DNA of 64,000 nucleotides from Bog-532 sp963824545 (GCA_963824545.1 CAWGPP010000019.1:1-64000), one strand, 5' to 3'; numbered from the stretch's first letter, positions 1-9,153 are shown. Notes: generated by a model not told the origin, from the sequence alone. Numbers and translations: made by a program.

Positions 1-28
1 CGGCAGTATTTGCCCGGCGGGCTCAGGG

Positions 29-1518
29 GGTCGTTGCAACAGTGCCGGTAGATGACCGTTTCGGTGTTCACGTTACCGGTGGTTTCCGGGGTGTGGGGGT
101 GCCGTGCGCTGCGCGGGGGCAGGCCTTGTGCCTGGCCCTTGGGTCCTGCCGCCAGGGGCCGCAGAGGTCTCCGGGGTCAGGGCCGGCCGCAGGCCGCCCG
201 CGCAGCGGGTGCGGAGCAGCCTTGAGGCCGGAGAGGCGGCCCCGTACCATGCGCGGCACCCTTCCGGTGATGAGCGGCGGCGCAGCCGCCTCCTTGCCCG
301 TTCCTGCTGCTCAGGCCGCCTGGCTGTCCAGGAGTTCCGCCATCGCCTCGGCCGGGGTCTTCCAGCCCAGCACCTTGCGCGGCCGGCCGTTCAGCCGGTC
401 CGCGACCCCGGCCAGGCGCTGTGGCGGGTGGGCGGACAGGTCGCTGCCTTTGGGGAAGTACTGGCGCAGCAGCCCGTTGGTGTTCTCATTGGAGGGCCGC
501 TGCCAGGGCGAGTGCGGATCACAGAAATAGACCGCGCAGTCCGCGGCCACCGCGATCTGCTTATGCAGGGCCATTTCCTTACCCTGATCCCAGGTCAGCG
601 ACCGGCGCAGCGCGTCCGGCAGCCCCGCGATCACCGGGGTCACCGCCGCCGCGAACGCCGCCGCGGACTTGCCGTCCGGCAGCGGCACCAGCATCGTGTA
701 CCGGGTCGTGCGCTCTACCAGGGTGCCGATGTGCGATTTCCCGGCCCGGCCGTCGATCAGGTCACCCTCCCAGTGCCCGGGCACCGCCCGGTCAGCCGCC
801 TCCGCCGGCCGCTCGCTGATCAGCACCATGCCCTCCATCCGGCCGCGCCGCCCGGCTCCGGCCCGCCGCGGCCTGCGCACATCCCGCCCGGTCCGCAGGT
901 GCGCCGCCAGCTCCCGGCGCAGCGCCCCCCGGCCCTGCACATACAGCGACTGATAGATCGTCTCCGCCGACACCCGCATCTCCGGCCTGCCCGGGAACTC
1001 CGCCTTCAGCCTCGCGCTGATCTGCTCCGGCGACCACTCCAGCGACAGCTTGCCCGCCACCCATTCCCGCAGCTCACCACAGACCGCCAGCTTCGCCGGC
1101 TTCGGCCGCCGCCCCCGCGCCAGCGCCTCCCGCTCCGCCAGATGCGCCCGGTACACCCCCCCGACGCTGTTCCTGGCCACCTCCCGGCACACCGTCGACG
1201 CGCTGCGCCCCGGACCCAGCCGCGCCGCGATCTGCCGGTACGGCAGCTTCTGCGCCAGCCCGACCGCGATCTCCTCCCGCTCCCACCGCGCCAGAAACCG
1301 CCCCGACCCCGCCACCGGGCCATTCCCCTTCACCCCGCCCGCCGCAACCACCCACCCCCGCGCCGTCTCACGCCCCGCCCCCGCCGCAGCCGCAGCCTCC
1401 TCCGTCCCCAGACCCGCACGAACCCCATCCCAAAACGCCACCCGCACCTCACGAGACAGCGCCGGACGACCCAGCTTCCTCACAACGAACCTCCGAAAAG
1501 GCAACCGTTGCAACGACC
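29..1518 (-). mobile_element. IS30-family insertion sequence, apparently complete
   Basis: The element is delimited by imperfect terminal inverted repeats at 29-47 and 1500-1518. The outer 12 bases (GGTCGTTGCAAC) are identical and 15 of 19 positions match overall. A single transposase gene on the minus strand fills most of the interior. I see no clear target duplication at the two ends. The right end lies only about 11 bp from the left repeat of the neighbouring IS1182-type element. Confidence 0.8.
311..1483 (-). CDS. IS30-family transposase
   Basis: A 390-aa DDE transposase that catalyses cut-and-paste or circle-forming movement of the enclosing IS. The N-terminal third carries a helix-turn-helix (RQIAARLGPGRSASTVCREV), as usual for IS30. 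The catalytic core shows the IS30 signatures HWEGDLIDG, LTWDQGKEM and NENTNGLLRQYFPKG, which supply the D, D and E. The open frame extends to a TTG at 1513 inside the terminal repeat. I prefer the GTG at 1483 because a GGAGG lies six bases upstream of it on the minus strand. The gene looks intact. Confidence 0.9.
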   Translation of the reverse strand: MRKLGRPALSREVRVAFWDGVRAGLGTEEAAAAAGAGRETARGWVVAAGGVKGNGPVAGSGRFLARWEREEIAVGLAQKLPYRQIAARLGPGRSASTVCREVARNSVGGVYRAHLAEREALARGRRPKPAKLAVCGELREWVAGKLSLEWSPEQISARLKAEFPGRPEMRVSAETIYQSLYVQGRGALRRELAAHLRTGRDVRRPRRAGAGRRGRMEGMVLISERPAEAADRAVPGHWEGDLIDGRAGKSHIGTLVERTTRYTMLVPLPDGKSAAAFAAAVTPVIAGLPDALRRSLTWDQGKEMALHKQIAVAADCAVYFCDPHSPWQRPSNENTNGLLRQYFPKGSDLSAHPPQRLAGVADRLNGRPRKVLGWKTPAEAMAELLDSQAA

Positions 1519-1529
1519 GGAAGAATCCG

Positions 1530-3417
1530 GCGCTAGGAGCCTGCTGAAAAGCCCGGGCCGCTCATTTGGCGTGCTTGGCCGGTGTTCCAGTATCTGGGAT
1601 GATTCAGTCATGCAGGGCTTCGAGCGGGCAGGCGGGGAGTTACTGGACGCTGCGGCGCTGGCCGGGCACCTGGTCCCGGCGGGCAGCATGTTCGCGTTCC
1701 TGGCCGCGCACCGGGCCGAGATGTTCCCGGACGCTGATTACGCGGACCTGTTCGCCGCGCCGGGGGTGGGCCGGCCGTCGCTGCCGGCCACCCAGATGGC
1801 GGCGGTGCTGACCCTGCAGGTGCTGCATGATTTCTCGGACCGGGAGACCGCCGAGGCGGTCCGGTTCGATGTGCGGTGGAAGGTGGCGACCGGGTTGTCG
1901 CTGGCCGATGCGGGGTTCGACCCGTCGTCGCTGGTGTACTGGCGGAACCGGATCGCGAAGTCGAAGCGGCCGCACCGGGTGAACAACGCGGTCAGGAAGG
2001 TGATCGAGGAGACCGGGGTGCTGAGGGGCGCGCGGCGGGCGGTGGACTCCACGATCCTGGCCGATGCGGTGGCCACCCAGGACACCGTCACCCAGCTGGT
2101 CTCCGCCATCCGCAAGGTGGCCCGGGAGGTGCCCGGCGCGGCGGACCAGATCGCGCAGGTGTGCACGGGCCACGACTACGCTGAGCCCGGCAAGCCGAAG
2201 ATCGACTGGGATGATCCCCGGGCGAAGGAGGCACTGGTGTCCGCGCTGGTCAACGACGCGAACACCCTGGTGGCTGCGCTGGAAGGCCGTCGCCTGGATG
2301 AGCGGGCCGCCTGCGCGCTGGCGCTGCTGGCCCTGGTCGCCGGTCAGGATGTCGAGCCCGCGGAAGGCTCTGATGGCCGGGACGGGCGGTGGCGGATCGC
2401 CCGCAAGGTCGCCGAAGACCGGATCATTTCCACCGTGGACCCTGAGGCCCGGCACACCCGCAAGTCGCCCGAGGCCCGCAGGGACGGCTACCGGGCGCAC
2501 CTGGCCGCCGACCCCGAGACCGGGATCATCACCGATGAGAAGTTAACCCGGGCTGCCGGGCAGGAGAACTCCGACCCGGCGGTGGCGGAGGAGTTCCTGG
2601 CCGCCGGTGCCGGCGCAACCCCCGGTGCCAGCAGCGGCAGTGGCGGTGACAACGGCGGCGGCGGTGACCCGCTGGCCTGGTACGGCGACTCCGCTTACGG
2701 CACCGGTGACCTGCGTGATGCGATCGAGAAGGCCGGGCACCAGGCGGTGATCAAGCCCAGGCCGCTGCGCCCCGCTGTCGAGGGCGGGTTCACCGTCGAC
2801 GACTTCACCGTGGACGAGCAGGCCGGCATGGTCACCTGCCCGGCCGGGCACACCGTCGGCTTGAGCCGCACCCGCGTCGCTACCTTCGGCGTTCTGTGCC
2901 GCGGCTGCCCGCTGCGGGCACAATGCACCACCTGCAAGACCGGCCGCAAGCTCGTCCTGCACCAGCGTGATGACCTGCTGCGTGCCGCCCGCCGGGACTG
3001 GGCCGCCGGCACTGGGCTGCGCAAGGACTACATGGCCCGCCGGCCCAACGTGGAACGCGCCGTCGCCCAGGTCGCCACCTGGCGGGGACGCCGGCTCAAG
3101 CTCCGCTACCGCGGCACCGCGAAAAACCACGCCTGGCTCAAGCGCCGTACCGCCGCGCTGAACCTGCGCAACCTGACCGGGAGGGGGCTGGCCCGCCGGG
3201 ACGGCGCCTGGGCGCTGGCCACCTGACCAGGCGGCCAGGCCCGCACGGCATGCCCTTAAAACGGATCCGGCTCGATGGCTCGCCATGTCCCAGACACGAA
3301 AGGCTACCGGGGAGGGCCGGATCTCAAGCGCAGACGGGCTGGCCACAGGTACCGGACCGGGCACTCGGCAGCCACGCAGAGCCCCGGGAACTGGCTTTTT
3401 CAGCGCCCTCCTAGGGC
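1530..3417 (+). mobile_element. IS1182-type (IS5-related) insertion sequence
   Basis: Ends are set by related inverted repeats. The left end at 1530-1553 reads CTAGGAG then GCTGAAAA then GCC. The right end at 3393-3417 is the same pattern in reverse complement, with several mismatches. One transposase gene on the plus strand lies inside. The exact outer base is uncertain by a few nucleotides because the repeats are imperfect. Confidence 0.7.
1610..3226 (+). CDS. IS1182-type DDE transposase
   Basis: A 538-aa transposase. The N-terminal DUF772-like region (GRPSLPATQMAAVLTLQVLHDFSDRE, split across residues 45-75) precedes a DDE catalytic fold. Likely catalytic residues are Asp146 in AVDSTILAD, Asp360 in WYGDSAYG and Glu482 in PNVERAVAQ. 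A cysteine cluster (CRGCPLRAQC) sits before the last acidic residue, as in many IS1182 enzymes. The frame is open far upstream (from 104), but that stretch is only antisense to the IS30 transposase, so the ATG at 1610 inside this element is the start. A fragment of a related transposase occurs at 36107-36223. Confidence 0.88.
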   Translation: MQGFERAGGELLDAAALAGHLVPAGSMFAFLAAHRAEMFPDADYADLFAAPGVGRPSLPATQMAAVLTLQVLHDFSDRETAEAVRFDVRWKVATGLSLADAGFDPSSLVYWRNRIAKSKRPHRVNNAVRKVIEETGVLRGARRAVDSTILADAVATQDTVTQLVSAIRKVAREVPGAADQIAQVCTGHDYAEPGKPKIDWDDPRAKEALVSALVNDANTLVAALEGRRLDERAACALALLALVAGQDVEPAEGSDGRDGRWRIARKVAEDRIISTVDPEARHTRKSPEARRDGYRAHLAADPETGIITDEKLTRAAGQENSDPAVAEEFLAAGAGATPGASSGSGGDNGGGGDPLAWYGDSAYGTGDLRDAIEKAGHQAVIKPRPLRPAVEGGFTVDDFTVDEQAGMVTCPAGHTVGLSRTRVATFGVLCRGCPLRAQCTTCKTGRKLVLHQRDDLLRAARRDWAAGTGLRKDYMARRPNVERAVAQVATWRGRRLKLRYRGTAKNHAWLKRRTAALNLRNLTGRGLARRDGAWALAT

Positions 3418-3524
3418 GTAATTCTGGCTCGGCGCTCCGGCGCTCCAGCGCTCTGGGGCTCCGGCGCTGACGGGCAATGCTCCGGACTTTCACGCCTGCG
3501 CGGCGCCCCGCGGGGATACCAAGA

Positions 3525-3576
3525 CTTACCGGCAGAGTTTTCGCCCGCAAATACTGCCCAAAACTCTGCCGGTAAG
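3525..3576. repeat. 17-bp perfect inverted repeat with 18-nt loop
   Basis: CTTACCGGCAGAGTTTT at 3525-3541 is followed by its exact reverse complement at 3560-3576. The loop contains GCAAATACTGCC (3547-3558), which is the reverse complement of bases 2-13 at the very start of the window. Related GGCAGAATTTT (3610) and AAAACTCCGCC (3664) motifs follow. It could be a hairpin, or the end of an older mobile element into which the two IS copies inserted. Confidence 0.6.
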
Positions 3577-3758
3577 CCGAGAGCCGTGGCTCCGGCGGAT
3601 GAGGGTGTCGGCAGAATTTTGTGCCAGGAGCACCTGGGGCTGGACGTACTGATCAGCTTGCCGAAAACTCCGCCACAGCGGAGATAGCGACGTTGTGCGT
3701 CCAGCGCCGCGCCTACGCCCGGGTGTCTACCGGCTGCCTCGCGTGTCAGTATGACGGC

Positions 3759-5396
3759 ATGGTGGATGCTCGTGCGGGACAGCCCGCTGCTGCTGAGGAC
3801 CTGGTCGACGTTGCGAAGCTGGTCACCGCCTACTACGCGGTGCACCCCGATCCGGGCGATCCCGTGCAGCGGGTGTCGTTCGGTACCTCCGGTCACCGCG
3901 GGTCCGCGTTCGCGGCGACGTTCAACGAGGACCACATCCTGGCCACGACCCAGGCGATCTGCGAGTACCGGGCGGCCGAAGGCATCGACGGCCCGCTGTA
4001 CCTCGGCGCCGACACGCACGCTCTGTCCGAGCCGGCCCAGGTCAGCGCGCTGGAGGTGCTGGCCGCGAACGGTGTCCGCGTGCTGGCCGACACGCGTGGC
4101 GGGTACACGCCGACTCCGTCGGTGTCCCGGGCGATCCTGGCGCACAACGCGGCCGACGCGGGCCCACGGGCGGACGGGATCGTGGTCACGCCCTCGCACA
4201 ACCCGCCCTCGGACGGCGGGTTCAAGTACAACCCGCCGGACGGTGGCCCTGCGGGCACCGACATCACCCGGCAGATTCAGGACCGGGCCAACGACCTGCT
4301 CGCCGAAGGGCTCAAGGCGGTGCGCCGCATCCCGTACACGCGGGCGGTCGCGGCCGAGACCTCCGGGAAGTTCGACTTCCTTGACGCCTACGTATCGGCC
4401 CTCGGCCAGGTGGTGGATCTGGCCGCGATCAGGGACGCGGGGGTGCGCATCGGGGCCGATCCGCTCGGCGGGGCGAGCGTGGCCTACTGGGGTGAGATCG
4501 GCGAGCGGTACGGCCTGGACCTGAACGTCGTCAACCCGGACGTTGACGCGACGTTCCGGTTCATGACGCTGGACTGGGACGGCAAGATCCGGATGGACTG
4601 CTCGTCGCCGTACGCGATGGCCAGCCTGATCGGCCGGCAGCACGAGTTCACGATCGCGACCGGGAACGACACCGACTCCGACCGGCACGGCATCGTCACG
4701 CCGGACGCGGGCCTGCTCAACCCGAACCACTACCTCGCGGTCGCCATCGACTACCTGTACCGGCACCGGGACGGCTGGCCGTCCGCGGCCGCCGTGGGCA
4801 AGACGCTGGTCAGCTCCTCGATGATCAACCGGGTCGCCGAGGGCCTGGGCCGTACCCTGCTGGAGGTGCCGGTGGGGTTCAAGTGGTTCGTGCCCGGGCT
4901 GCTGGACGGTTCGGTGGCGTTTGGCGGCGAAGAGAGCGCGGGGGCGTCGTTCCTGCAGCGTGACGGCTCGGTGTGGACGACGGACAAGGACGGGATCATC
5001 CTGGCGTTGCTGGCGTCCGAGATCACCGCCGTGACCGGGCACTCACCGTCGCAGCTCTACGCCGATCTCACCGGCCGGTACGGTGCGCCGGCGTACGCCC
5101 GCATCGACACCGCGGCCACCCGGGAGCAGAAGGCCGCGCTGGCCAAGCTGTCACCCGAGCAGGTCACCGCGAGCGAGCTCGCGGGAGAGAAGATCATCGC
5201 CAAGCTGACCGCCGCGCCCGGCAACGGGGCTCCGATCGGCGGCCTGAAAGTGGTGACCGCGACCGGCTGGTTCGCGGCCCGCCCGTCCGGCACCGAGGAC
5301 GTCTACAAGCTCTACGCCGAGTCCTTCCGCGGTTCGGACCAGCTCGCCGCGATCCAGGAGCAGGCGAAGGAGATCATCGCCGCCGCCATCAGCTGA
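3759..5396 (+). CDS. pgm: Phosphoglucomutase (alpha-D-glucose phosphate-specific)
   Basis: A 545-aa cytoplasmic enzyme that interconverts glucose-1-phosphate and glucose-6-phosphate, linking glycogen/trehalose and cell-wall sugar supply to glycolysis. The phosphoserine loop TPSHNPPSDGG places the catalytic Ser at 146. The Mg-binding loop NDTDSDRHG has its Asp residues at 304, 306 and 308. The sugar-binding GGEESAG and phosphate-binding RPSGTED motifs follow. These positions and the length match the E. coli Pgm type. The frame is open from 3621, but the ATG at 3759 gives the family length, and the upstream residues look non-coding. No good Shine-Dalgarno precedes it, so leaderless translation is possible. 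It stands alone between IS elements. Confidence 0.95.
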   Translation: MVDARAGQPAAAEDLVDVAKLVTAYYAVHPDPGDPVQRVSFGTSGHRGSAFAATFNEDHILATTQAICEYRAAEGIDGPLYLGADTHALSEPAQVSALEVLAANGVRVLADTRGGYTPTPSVSRAILAHNAADAGPRADGIVVTPSHNPPSDGGFKYNPPDGGPAGTDITRQIQDRANDLLAEGLKAVRRIPYTRAVAAETSGKFDFLDAYVSALGQVVDLAAIRDAGVRIGADPLGGASVAYWGEIGERYGLDLNVVNPDVDATFRFMTLDWDGKIRMDCSSPYAMASLIGRQHEFTIATGNDTDSDRHGIVTPDAGLLNPNHYLAVAIDYLYRHRDGWPSAAAVGKTLVSSSMINRVAEGLGRTLLEVPVGFKWFVPGLLDGSVAFGGEESAGASFLQRDGSVWTTDKDGIILALLASEITAVTGHSPSQLYADLTGRYGAPAYARIDTAATREQKAALAKLSPEQVTASELAGEKIIAKLTAAPGNGAPIGGLKVVTATGWFAARPSGTEDVYKLYAESFRGSDQLAAIQEQAKEIIAAAIS

Positions 5397-5502
5397 CCGC
5401 ATCGCCGCCGCCCAGGTCCGCCACGTCTGCCGCGCCCGCCAGTCCGGCGGTCGCGGTGGAACCGGCCCGTGCCCCCGCACGCACGAGCGCCCAGGTTTCT
5501 TC

Positions 5503-5521
5503 TTCCTGTCGCCGCATTACC
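5503..5521 (+). repeat. Left target duplication and left copy of a 15-bp target repeat
   Basis: GCATTACC at 5514-5521 is the left 8-bp target duplication of the ISL3 element. It is the tail of TTCCTGTCGCCGCAT (5503-5517), which recurs exactly at 7068-7082 just outside the right end. The empty site was therefore a short tandem repeat. Confidence 0.85.
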
Positions 5522-7059
5522 GGCTCTTCGAAGTTAACCGGGGTGGCGTAGCGGTCTTCTGACGGTGCGTGGCGATTGGGCAGGGGCTGGCGTGTCGCTG
5601 CATAAGAGCGCCCGCGGCTTTCAAGATCATGGTTCTTTCCACGGAAACATGATCATTAGAGAGCCACGGGCACGTGCGTCAGGATATGGCGTCGCGGCTG
5701 TTCGCGCTGGAAGGCGCGGAGGTCGCAGAGGTCGATGAGGAGCCCGGCGGCGGCCGGACGGTGTGGCTGGTGACGGCGGACCCGGACGCGCGGGCATGCC
5801 CGGTGTGCGGGATGGCGTCGGCGCATGTCAGGGAGCAGGTGGCGACCCGCCCGGCGGATGTGGCCCATGGCGGCGGCCAGGTCAGCGTGATGTGGGTGAA
5901 GCGGCGGTGGGAGTGCCGGGTGGCGTCCTGCCCGCGTAAGACGTTCACCGAGTCACTGCCGGCTATCCCGGCGCGGTGCCGGGTGACGGAGCGGCTGCGT
6001 GATCACGCGGGGCGGCTGGTCGCGGAGGGCGGGCGGACGGTGGCGCAGGCGGCGCGTGAGTGCGGGCTGTCATGGCCGGTGGCGCATCAGGCGTTCGCAG
6101 CGCACGTGGACCCGCTGCTGGAGCAGCCGCCCGCGCCGGTGACGCACCTGGGCATCGATGAGCACCGGCGTGGCCGGCCCCGGTGGCGGGCCGATGCGGA
6201 GACCGGCGAGTACGTTTTGCAGGCAGACCGCTGGCATACCTGTTTCTTTGACCTGTCCGGCGATCAGGGGCTGCTGGGGCAGGTGGAGGGCCGCACCGCC
6301 GATGACGCGGCGTACTGGCTGGCCCAGGCACCGCCGACCTGGCGGGACGCCATCCAGGTCGTTGCCATCGACATGTGCGCCATCTACGCCGCGGCGGTGC
6401 GCCGGGCGCTGCCGCGCGCGCAGCTGGTGGTGGACTTGTTCCACGTCGTGCAGCTCGCGGTGAAGATGACCGGGGACGTGCGCCGCCGGGCGGTGCGGGA
6501 GAAGTACGGGCGGCGCGGCCGGTCCGGTGATGCCGAGTACGGCATCAAGAGCCTGCTCGTGCGTAACCTGGAGCACCTGCGGCCGGAGCAGTTCGCCAAG
6601 GTCATGGACACCCTGGGCGCTGACCGGCACGGCCAGGAGATCGCCGCGGCCTGGATCGGCAAGGAAAAGCTCCGCGACGCGCTGAACCTGCGGGCCCGTA
6701 TCACCAGATCCACGCCGTGCGAGCGTGACGTCCGCGGCCGGCTCGCCTGTTTCTATGACTGGTGCGCCCAGAACGACGACATCCCAGAGCTGCTCACGCT
6801 GGCCAGGACGATATCGAAATGGGAAGACGAGATCGTCGCGGCGGTCCTGACCGGGGTGACAAACGCGAGGTCGGAGGCCCTGAACAGGCTCGCGAAGCTG
6901 GAAGCCCGGATGGCCTATTCCTTCCGCAATCCCGCGAACCAGCGCCGCCGTGTCCGGATCGCCTGCACCCGGGCCGCCCGGCGATCCCGGACCGTCACAC
7001 CGAGACGATCACGTCAGGTAACCGGACGGCAACCCGACCCCGGTTAAGTTCGAAGAGCC
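5522..7059 (+). mobile_element. ISL3-family insertion sequence, complete, with 8-bp target duplication
   Basis: Terminal inverted repeats at 5522-5544 and 7037-7059 match at 22 of 23 positions (outer bases GGCTCTTCGAA). They are flanked by a perfect direct repeat GCATTACC at 5514-5521 and 7060-7067, the size expected for ISL3 transposition. The element is 1538 bp with one transposase. The perfect duplication suggests a fairly recent insertion. Confidence 0.95.
5674..7047 (+). CDS. ISL3-family transposase
   Basis: About 457 aa. The N-terminal zinc-finger region has the cysteine pairs CPVCG and CRVASCPRK, followed by a helix-turn-helix (TVAQAARECGLSWPVAHQAF). The DDE_Tnp_ISL3 catalytic domain shows HLGIDEHRRG, VVAIDMC, the VVDLFHVVQLA segment and the C-terminal NARSEALNRLAKLEARMAYSF. 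The GTG at 5674 and the in-frame ATG at 5686 are both possible starts; neither has an ideal ribosome-binding site. The stop lies inside the right terminal repeat. The gene looks functional. Confidence 0.9.
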   Translation: MRQDMASRLFALEGAEVAEVDEEPGGGRTVWLVTADPDARACPVCGMASAHVREQVATRPADVAHGGGQVSVMWVKRRWECRVASCPRKTFTESLPAIPARCRVTERLRDHAGRLVAEGGRTVAQAARECGLSWPVAHQAFAAHVDPLLEQPPAPVTHLGIDEHRRGRPRWRADAETGEYVLQADRWHTCFFDLSGDQGLLGQVEGRTADDAAYWLAQAPPTWRDAIQVVAIDMCAIYAAAVRRALPRAQLVVDLFHVVQLAVKMTGDVRRRAVREKYGRRGRSGDAEYGIKSLLVRNLEHLRPEQFAKVMDTLGADRHGQEIAAAWIGKEKLRDALNLRARITRSTPCERDVRGRLACFYDWCAQNDDIPELLTLARTISKWEDEIVAAVLTGVTNARSEALNRLAKLEARMAYSFRNPANQRRRVRIACTRAARRSRTVTPRRSRQVTGRQPDPG

Positions 7060-7082
7060 GCATTACCTTCCTGTCGCCGCAT
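7060..7082 (+). repeat. Right target duplication and right copy of the 15-bp target repeat
   Basis: GCATTACC at 7060-7067 is the right 8-bp duplication. TTCCTGTCGCCGCAT at 7068-7082 repeats the sequence at 5503-5517. Confidence 0.85.
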
Positions 7083-7265
7083 CATTCACATGTGCAACGA
7101 CTGCGACTCTGCTTACGCCCACCGTCGTAAATGTTCACCGCTTTTCATCGCAATTCCACGCTCGCGCTGCGGCGCGCGGTTAAGCTCGGCTCGCAGTCGT
7201 TCTACACACGTTGTCAAAGCGATCTTGTTTCTCAGGCCGAGGCTGGGCAACCGCGGGAGATACGC

Positions 7266-8147
7266 ATGATCAAAAGGACGATGGGCTGGTTTACCGCCGG
7301 GATCGGCGCCATTTCGCTCGGTGCCGGCGTGGCGATTGCGCCGGCCGCACCCGCGTCGGCCAGTTCCGTGCCGCGGTTCGATCACGTGGTCATCGTGGTC
7401 ATGGAGAACAAGAATGAGGACGCCATTATCGGGCGCCCGGATGAAGCTCCCTACCTGAACAAGCTGGCCAGCGCTGGGGCCGTGTTCAGCAATTCCTACG
7501 CCGTGGCCCATCCCAGCCAGCCCAACTACCTGGCGCTGTTCTCGGGATCGACGCACGGCGTCACGAGCGATGACTGCCCGCAGAACCTTGGCAACGTGCC
7601 TAACCTCGGTTCCGAGCTGATCGGCGCGGGGCAGACATTCGCCGGCCATTCAGAAAGCATGCCGTCCACCGGCTACGCCGGGTGCGGCAGCTACCTTTCT
7701 CTCGGCTATATTCGCACGCACAATCCGTGGGCTGACTTCAGCAATGTGCCGGCCGCCAGCAATCGCACCTTCGCCAGTTTCCCGGCGAACTACGCCAGCC
7801 TCCCGACGGTCTCGTTCGTCATCCCGAACCTGTGCCATGACATGCACTATTGCTCACGCGACACCGGCGACAGCTGGATTCAGAACCATCTCAGCGGATA
7901 CGCCCGCTGGGCGCAGAGCCACAACAGCGTGCTCATCGTCACCTGGGATGAGGACGGCACGATCCTCGGGCTGGGCGGCGACGGCAACAAGATCCCCACC
8001 GTCTTCTATGGCGCCCACGTGCGTCCCGGGACCTACGGCGAGAAAACCGGCCACTACGGCGTGCTGCGCACGGTCGAGGACATGTACGGCCTGCCGCACG
8101 CCGGAGCGAGCGCCAGCGCGGTGCCGATCACTGACGTGTGGCAGTAA
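7266..8147 (+). CDS. Secreted phosphoesterase (PF04185-like acid phosphatase)
   Basis: A 293-aa exported protein. A signal peptide (MIKRTMGWFTAG, then a hydrophobic stretch ending APASAS at about residue 33) precedes an alkaline-phosphatase-superfamily domain. FDHVVIVVMENKNEDAIIG carries the metal-binding Glu-Asn pair typical of phospholipase C/SapM-like phosphoesterases. AHPSQPNYLALFSGSTHG and the late LIVTWDEDG loop supply the remaining expected metal ligands. Substrate is unknown; phosphatidylinositol-phosphate or nucleotide phosphatases are the nearest relatives I recall. The frame opens at 7131, but the ATG at 7266 has GGGAGA upstream and starts the signal peptide. Its 3' end overlaps the convergent aldo/keto reductase by 94 bp. 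Confidence 0.8.
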   Translation: MIKRTMGWFTAGIGAISLGAGVAIAPAAPASASSVPRFDHVVIVVMENKNEDAIIGRPDEAPYLNKLASAGAVFSNSYAVAHPSQPNYLALFSGSTHGVTSDDCPQNLGNVPNLGSELIGAGQTFAGHSESMPSTGYAGCGSYLSLGYIRTHNPWADFSNVPAASNRTFASFPANYASLPTVSFVIPNLCHDMHYCSRDTGDSWIQNHLSGYARWAQSHNSVLIVTWDEDGTILGLGGDGNKIPTVFYGAHVRPGTYGEKTGHYGVLRTVEDMYGLPHAGASASAVPITDVWQ

Positions 8148-9079
8148 CGGAACGGTACGCAGGCCGGCCCGGGGGTGCGGTGGCCGGCTGGCTCCTCTAG
8201 CCGGGACGGTAACGCGCCGATGGCGTTGAGGGCAGCCCTGGCGTCCGGGGGCAGCTCCAGGTCAGCCGCGCCGGCATTGTCGCGCAGGTGGGTCTGCGAG
8301 GACGTTCCCGGGATCAGCAGGATGTTCGGGGAGCGGTGCAGCAGCCAGGCCAGAGCGACCTGCGGCGGCGTGCGGCCGAGCCGGGCCGCGACATCGCCGA
8401 GCACGCGGGCCGGCGGCCCGGAGAGCCCGCCCAGCGGGAAGAACGGCACGTACGCGATGCCCTCTGCCGCGCACCGGTCGAGCAGCGCGTTGTCCGTGCG
8501 GTGGGCCACGCTGTACTGATTCTGCACGCACACGACCCGGGCCACGTGCTGCGCCTCGGCCAGTTGGCCGGCGGTGGCGTTGCTGAGGCCAAGATGCCTG
8601 ATCAGGCCCTGGCTCTGCAGGTCGGCGAGGACCCCGAACGGCTCGGCGACCGGGGCGGGCCCGGGACGTCCCGCGGGCGCGCCCACCTGGAAGTTGACCA
8701 CATCCAGCGCCTCGAGCCCCAGGTGCCGGAGGTTGCCGTGCACGGACGCGATGAGCTCTTCCCGGGACGACGCCGGGCGCCAGGACCGGTCACGGGCCCG
8801 GCGGTAGCCGACCTTGGTGACGATGTGCAGGTCGTCGGGGTAGGGATGCAGCGCCTCGCGGATCAGGTCGTTGACGGTGTCCGGACCGTAGGAGTCGGCC
8901 GTGTCGATGTGCGTCAGACCCAGCTCTGCAACGCTACGTAGCACGCGGATCGCGGCGCCGCGGTCGCGGGGCGGCCCCCACGCACCCGGGCCGGCCAGCT
9001 GCATCGCCCCGAAGCCCATCCGGGTGAGCGTCAGGTCCCCCGTCAGCGGGAAGCTGCCGCCGGTGACGTCACCGCGCAT
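8054..9079 (-). CDS. Aldo/keto reductase
   Basis: A 341-aa NADPH-dependent oxidoreductase of the TIM-barrel AKR family. The N-terminal strand GFGAMQL, the catalytic Asp/Tyr region HIDTADSYGP and the Lys in IVTKVGY are present. The usual catalytic His after the fourth strand is replaced: the segment reads VVNFQVG, not the LxxxH pattern. The C-terminal cofactor motif LLIPGTSS is present. The last 30-40 residues run into the convergent phosphoesterase gene and look unlike the family. The ATG at 9079 is chosen because GAAAGGA lies just upstream. Substrate unknown. Confidence 0.8.
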   Translation of the reverse strand: MRGDVTGGSFPLTGDLTLTRMGFGAMQLAGPGAWGPPRDRGAAIRVLRSVAELGLTHIDTADSYGPDTVNDLIREALHPYPDDLHIVTKVGYRRARDRSWRPASSREELIASVHGNLRHLGLEALDVVNFQVGAPAGRPGPAPVAEPFGVLADLQSQGLIRHLGLSNATAGQLAEAQHVARVVCVQNQYSVAHRTDNALLDRCAAEGIAYVPFFPLGGLSGPPARVLGDVAARLGRTPPQVALAWLLHRSPNILLIPGTSSQTHLRDNAGAADLELPPDARAALNAIGALPSRLEEPAGHRTPGPACVPFRYCHTSVIGTALALAPACGRPYMSSTVRSTP

Positions 9080-9153
9080 AGCGAGTCCTTTCGCCGGGTC
9101 ATCGCCAGCCATTCAATCGCATGCCCGGCCGACCATGATCAGCCCGCGGCCCG

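Noticed and set aside
104..1609. Long plus-strand open frame running through the IS30 region into the IS1182 transposase
   Set aside because: It is antisense to the IS30 transposase, is Arg/Pro-rich with no domain, and crosses the border of two mobile elements.
3525..3576. Interpreting the 17-bp inverted repeat as a rho-independent terminator
   Set aside because: No convincing gene ends just before it, the loop is long, and the arms belong to a set of related motifs nearby, so a repeat/mobile-element origin fits better.
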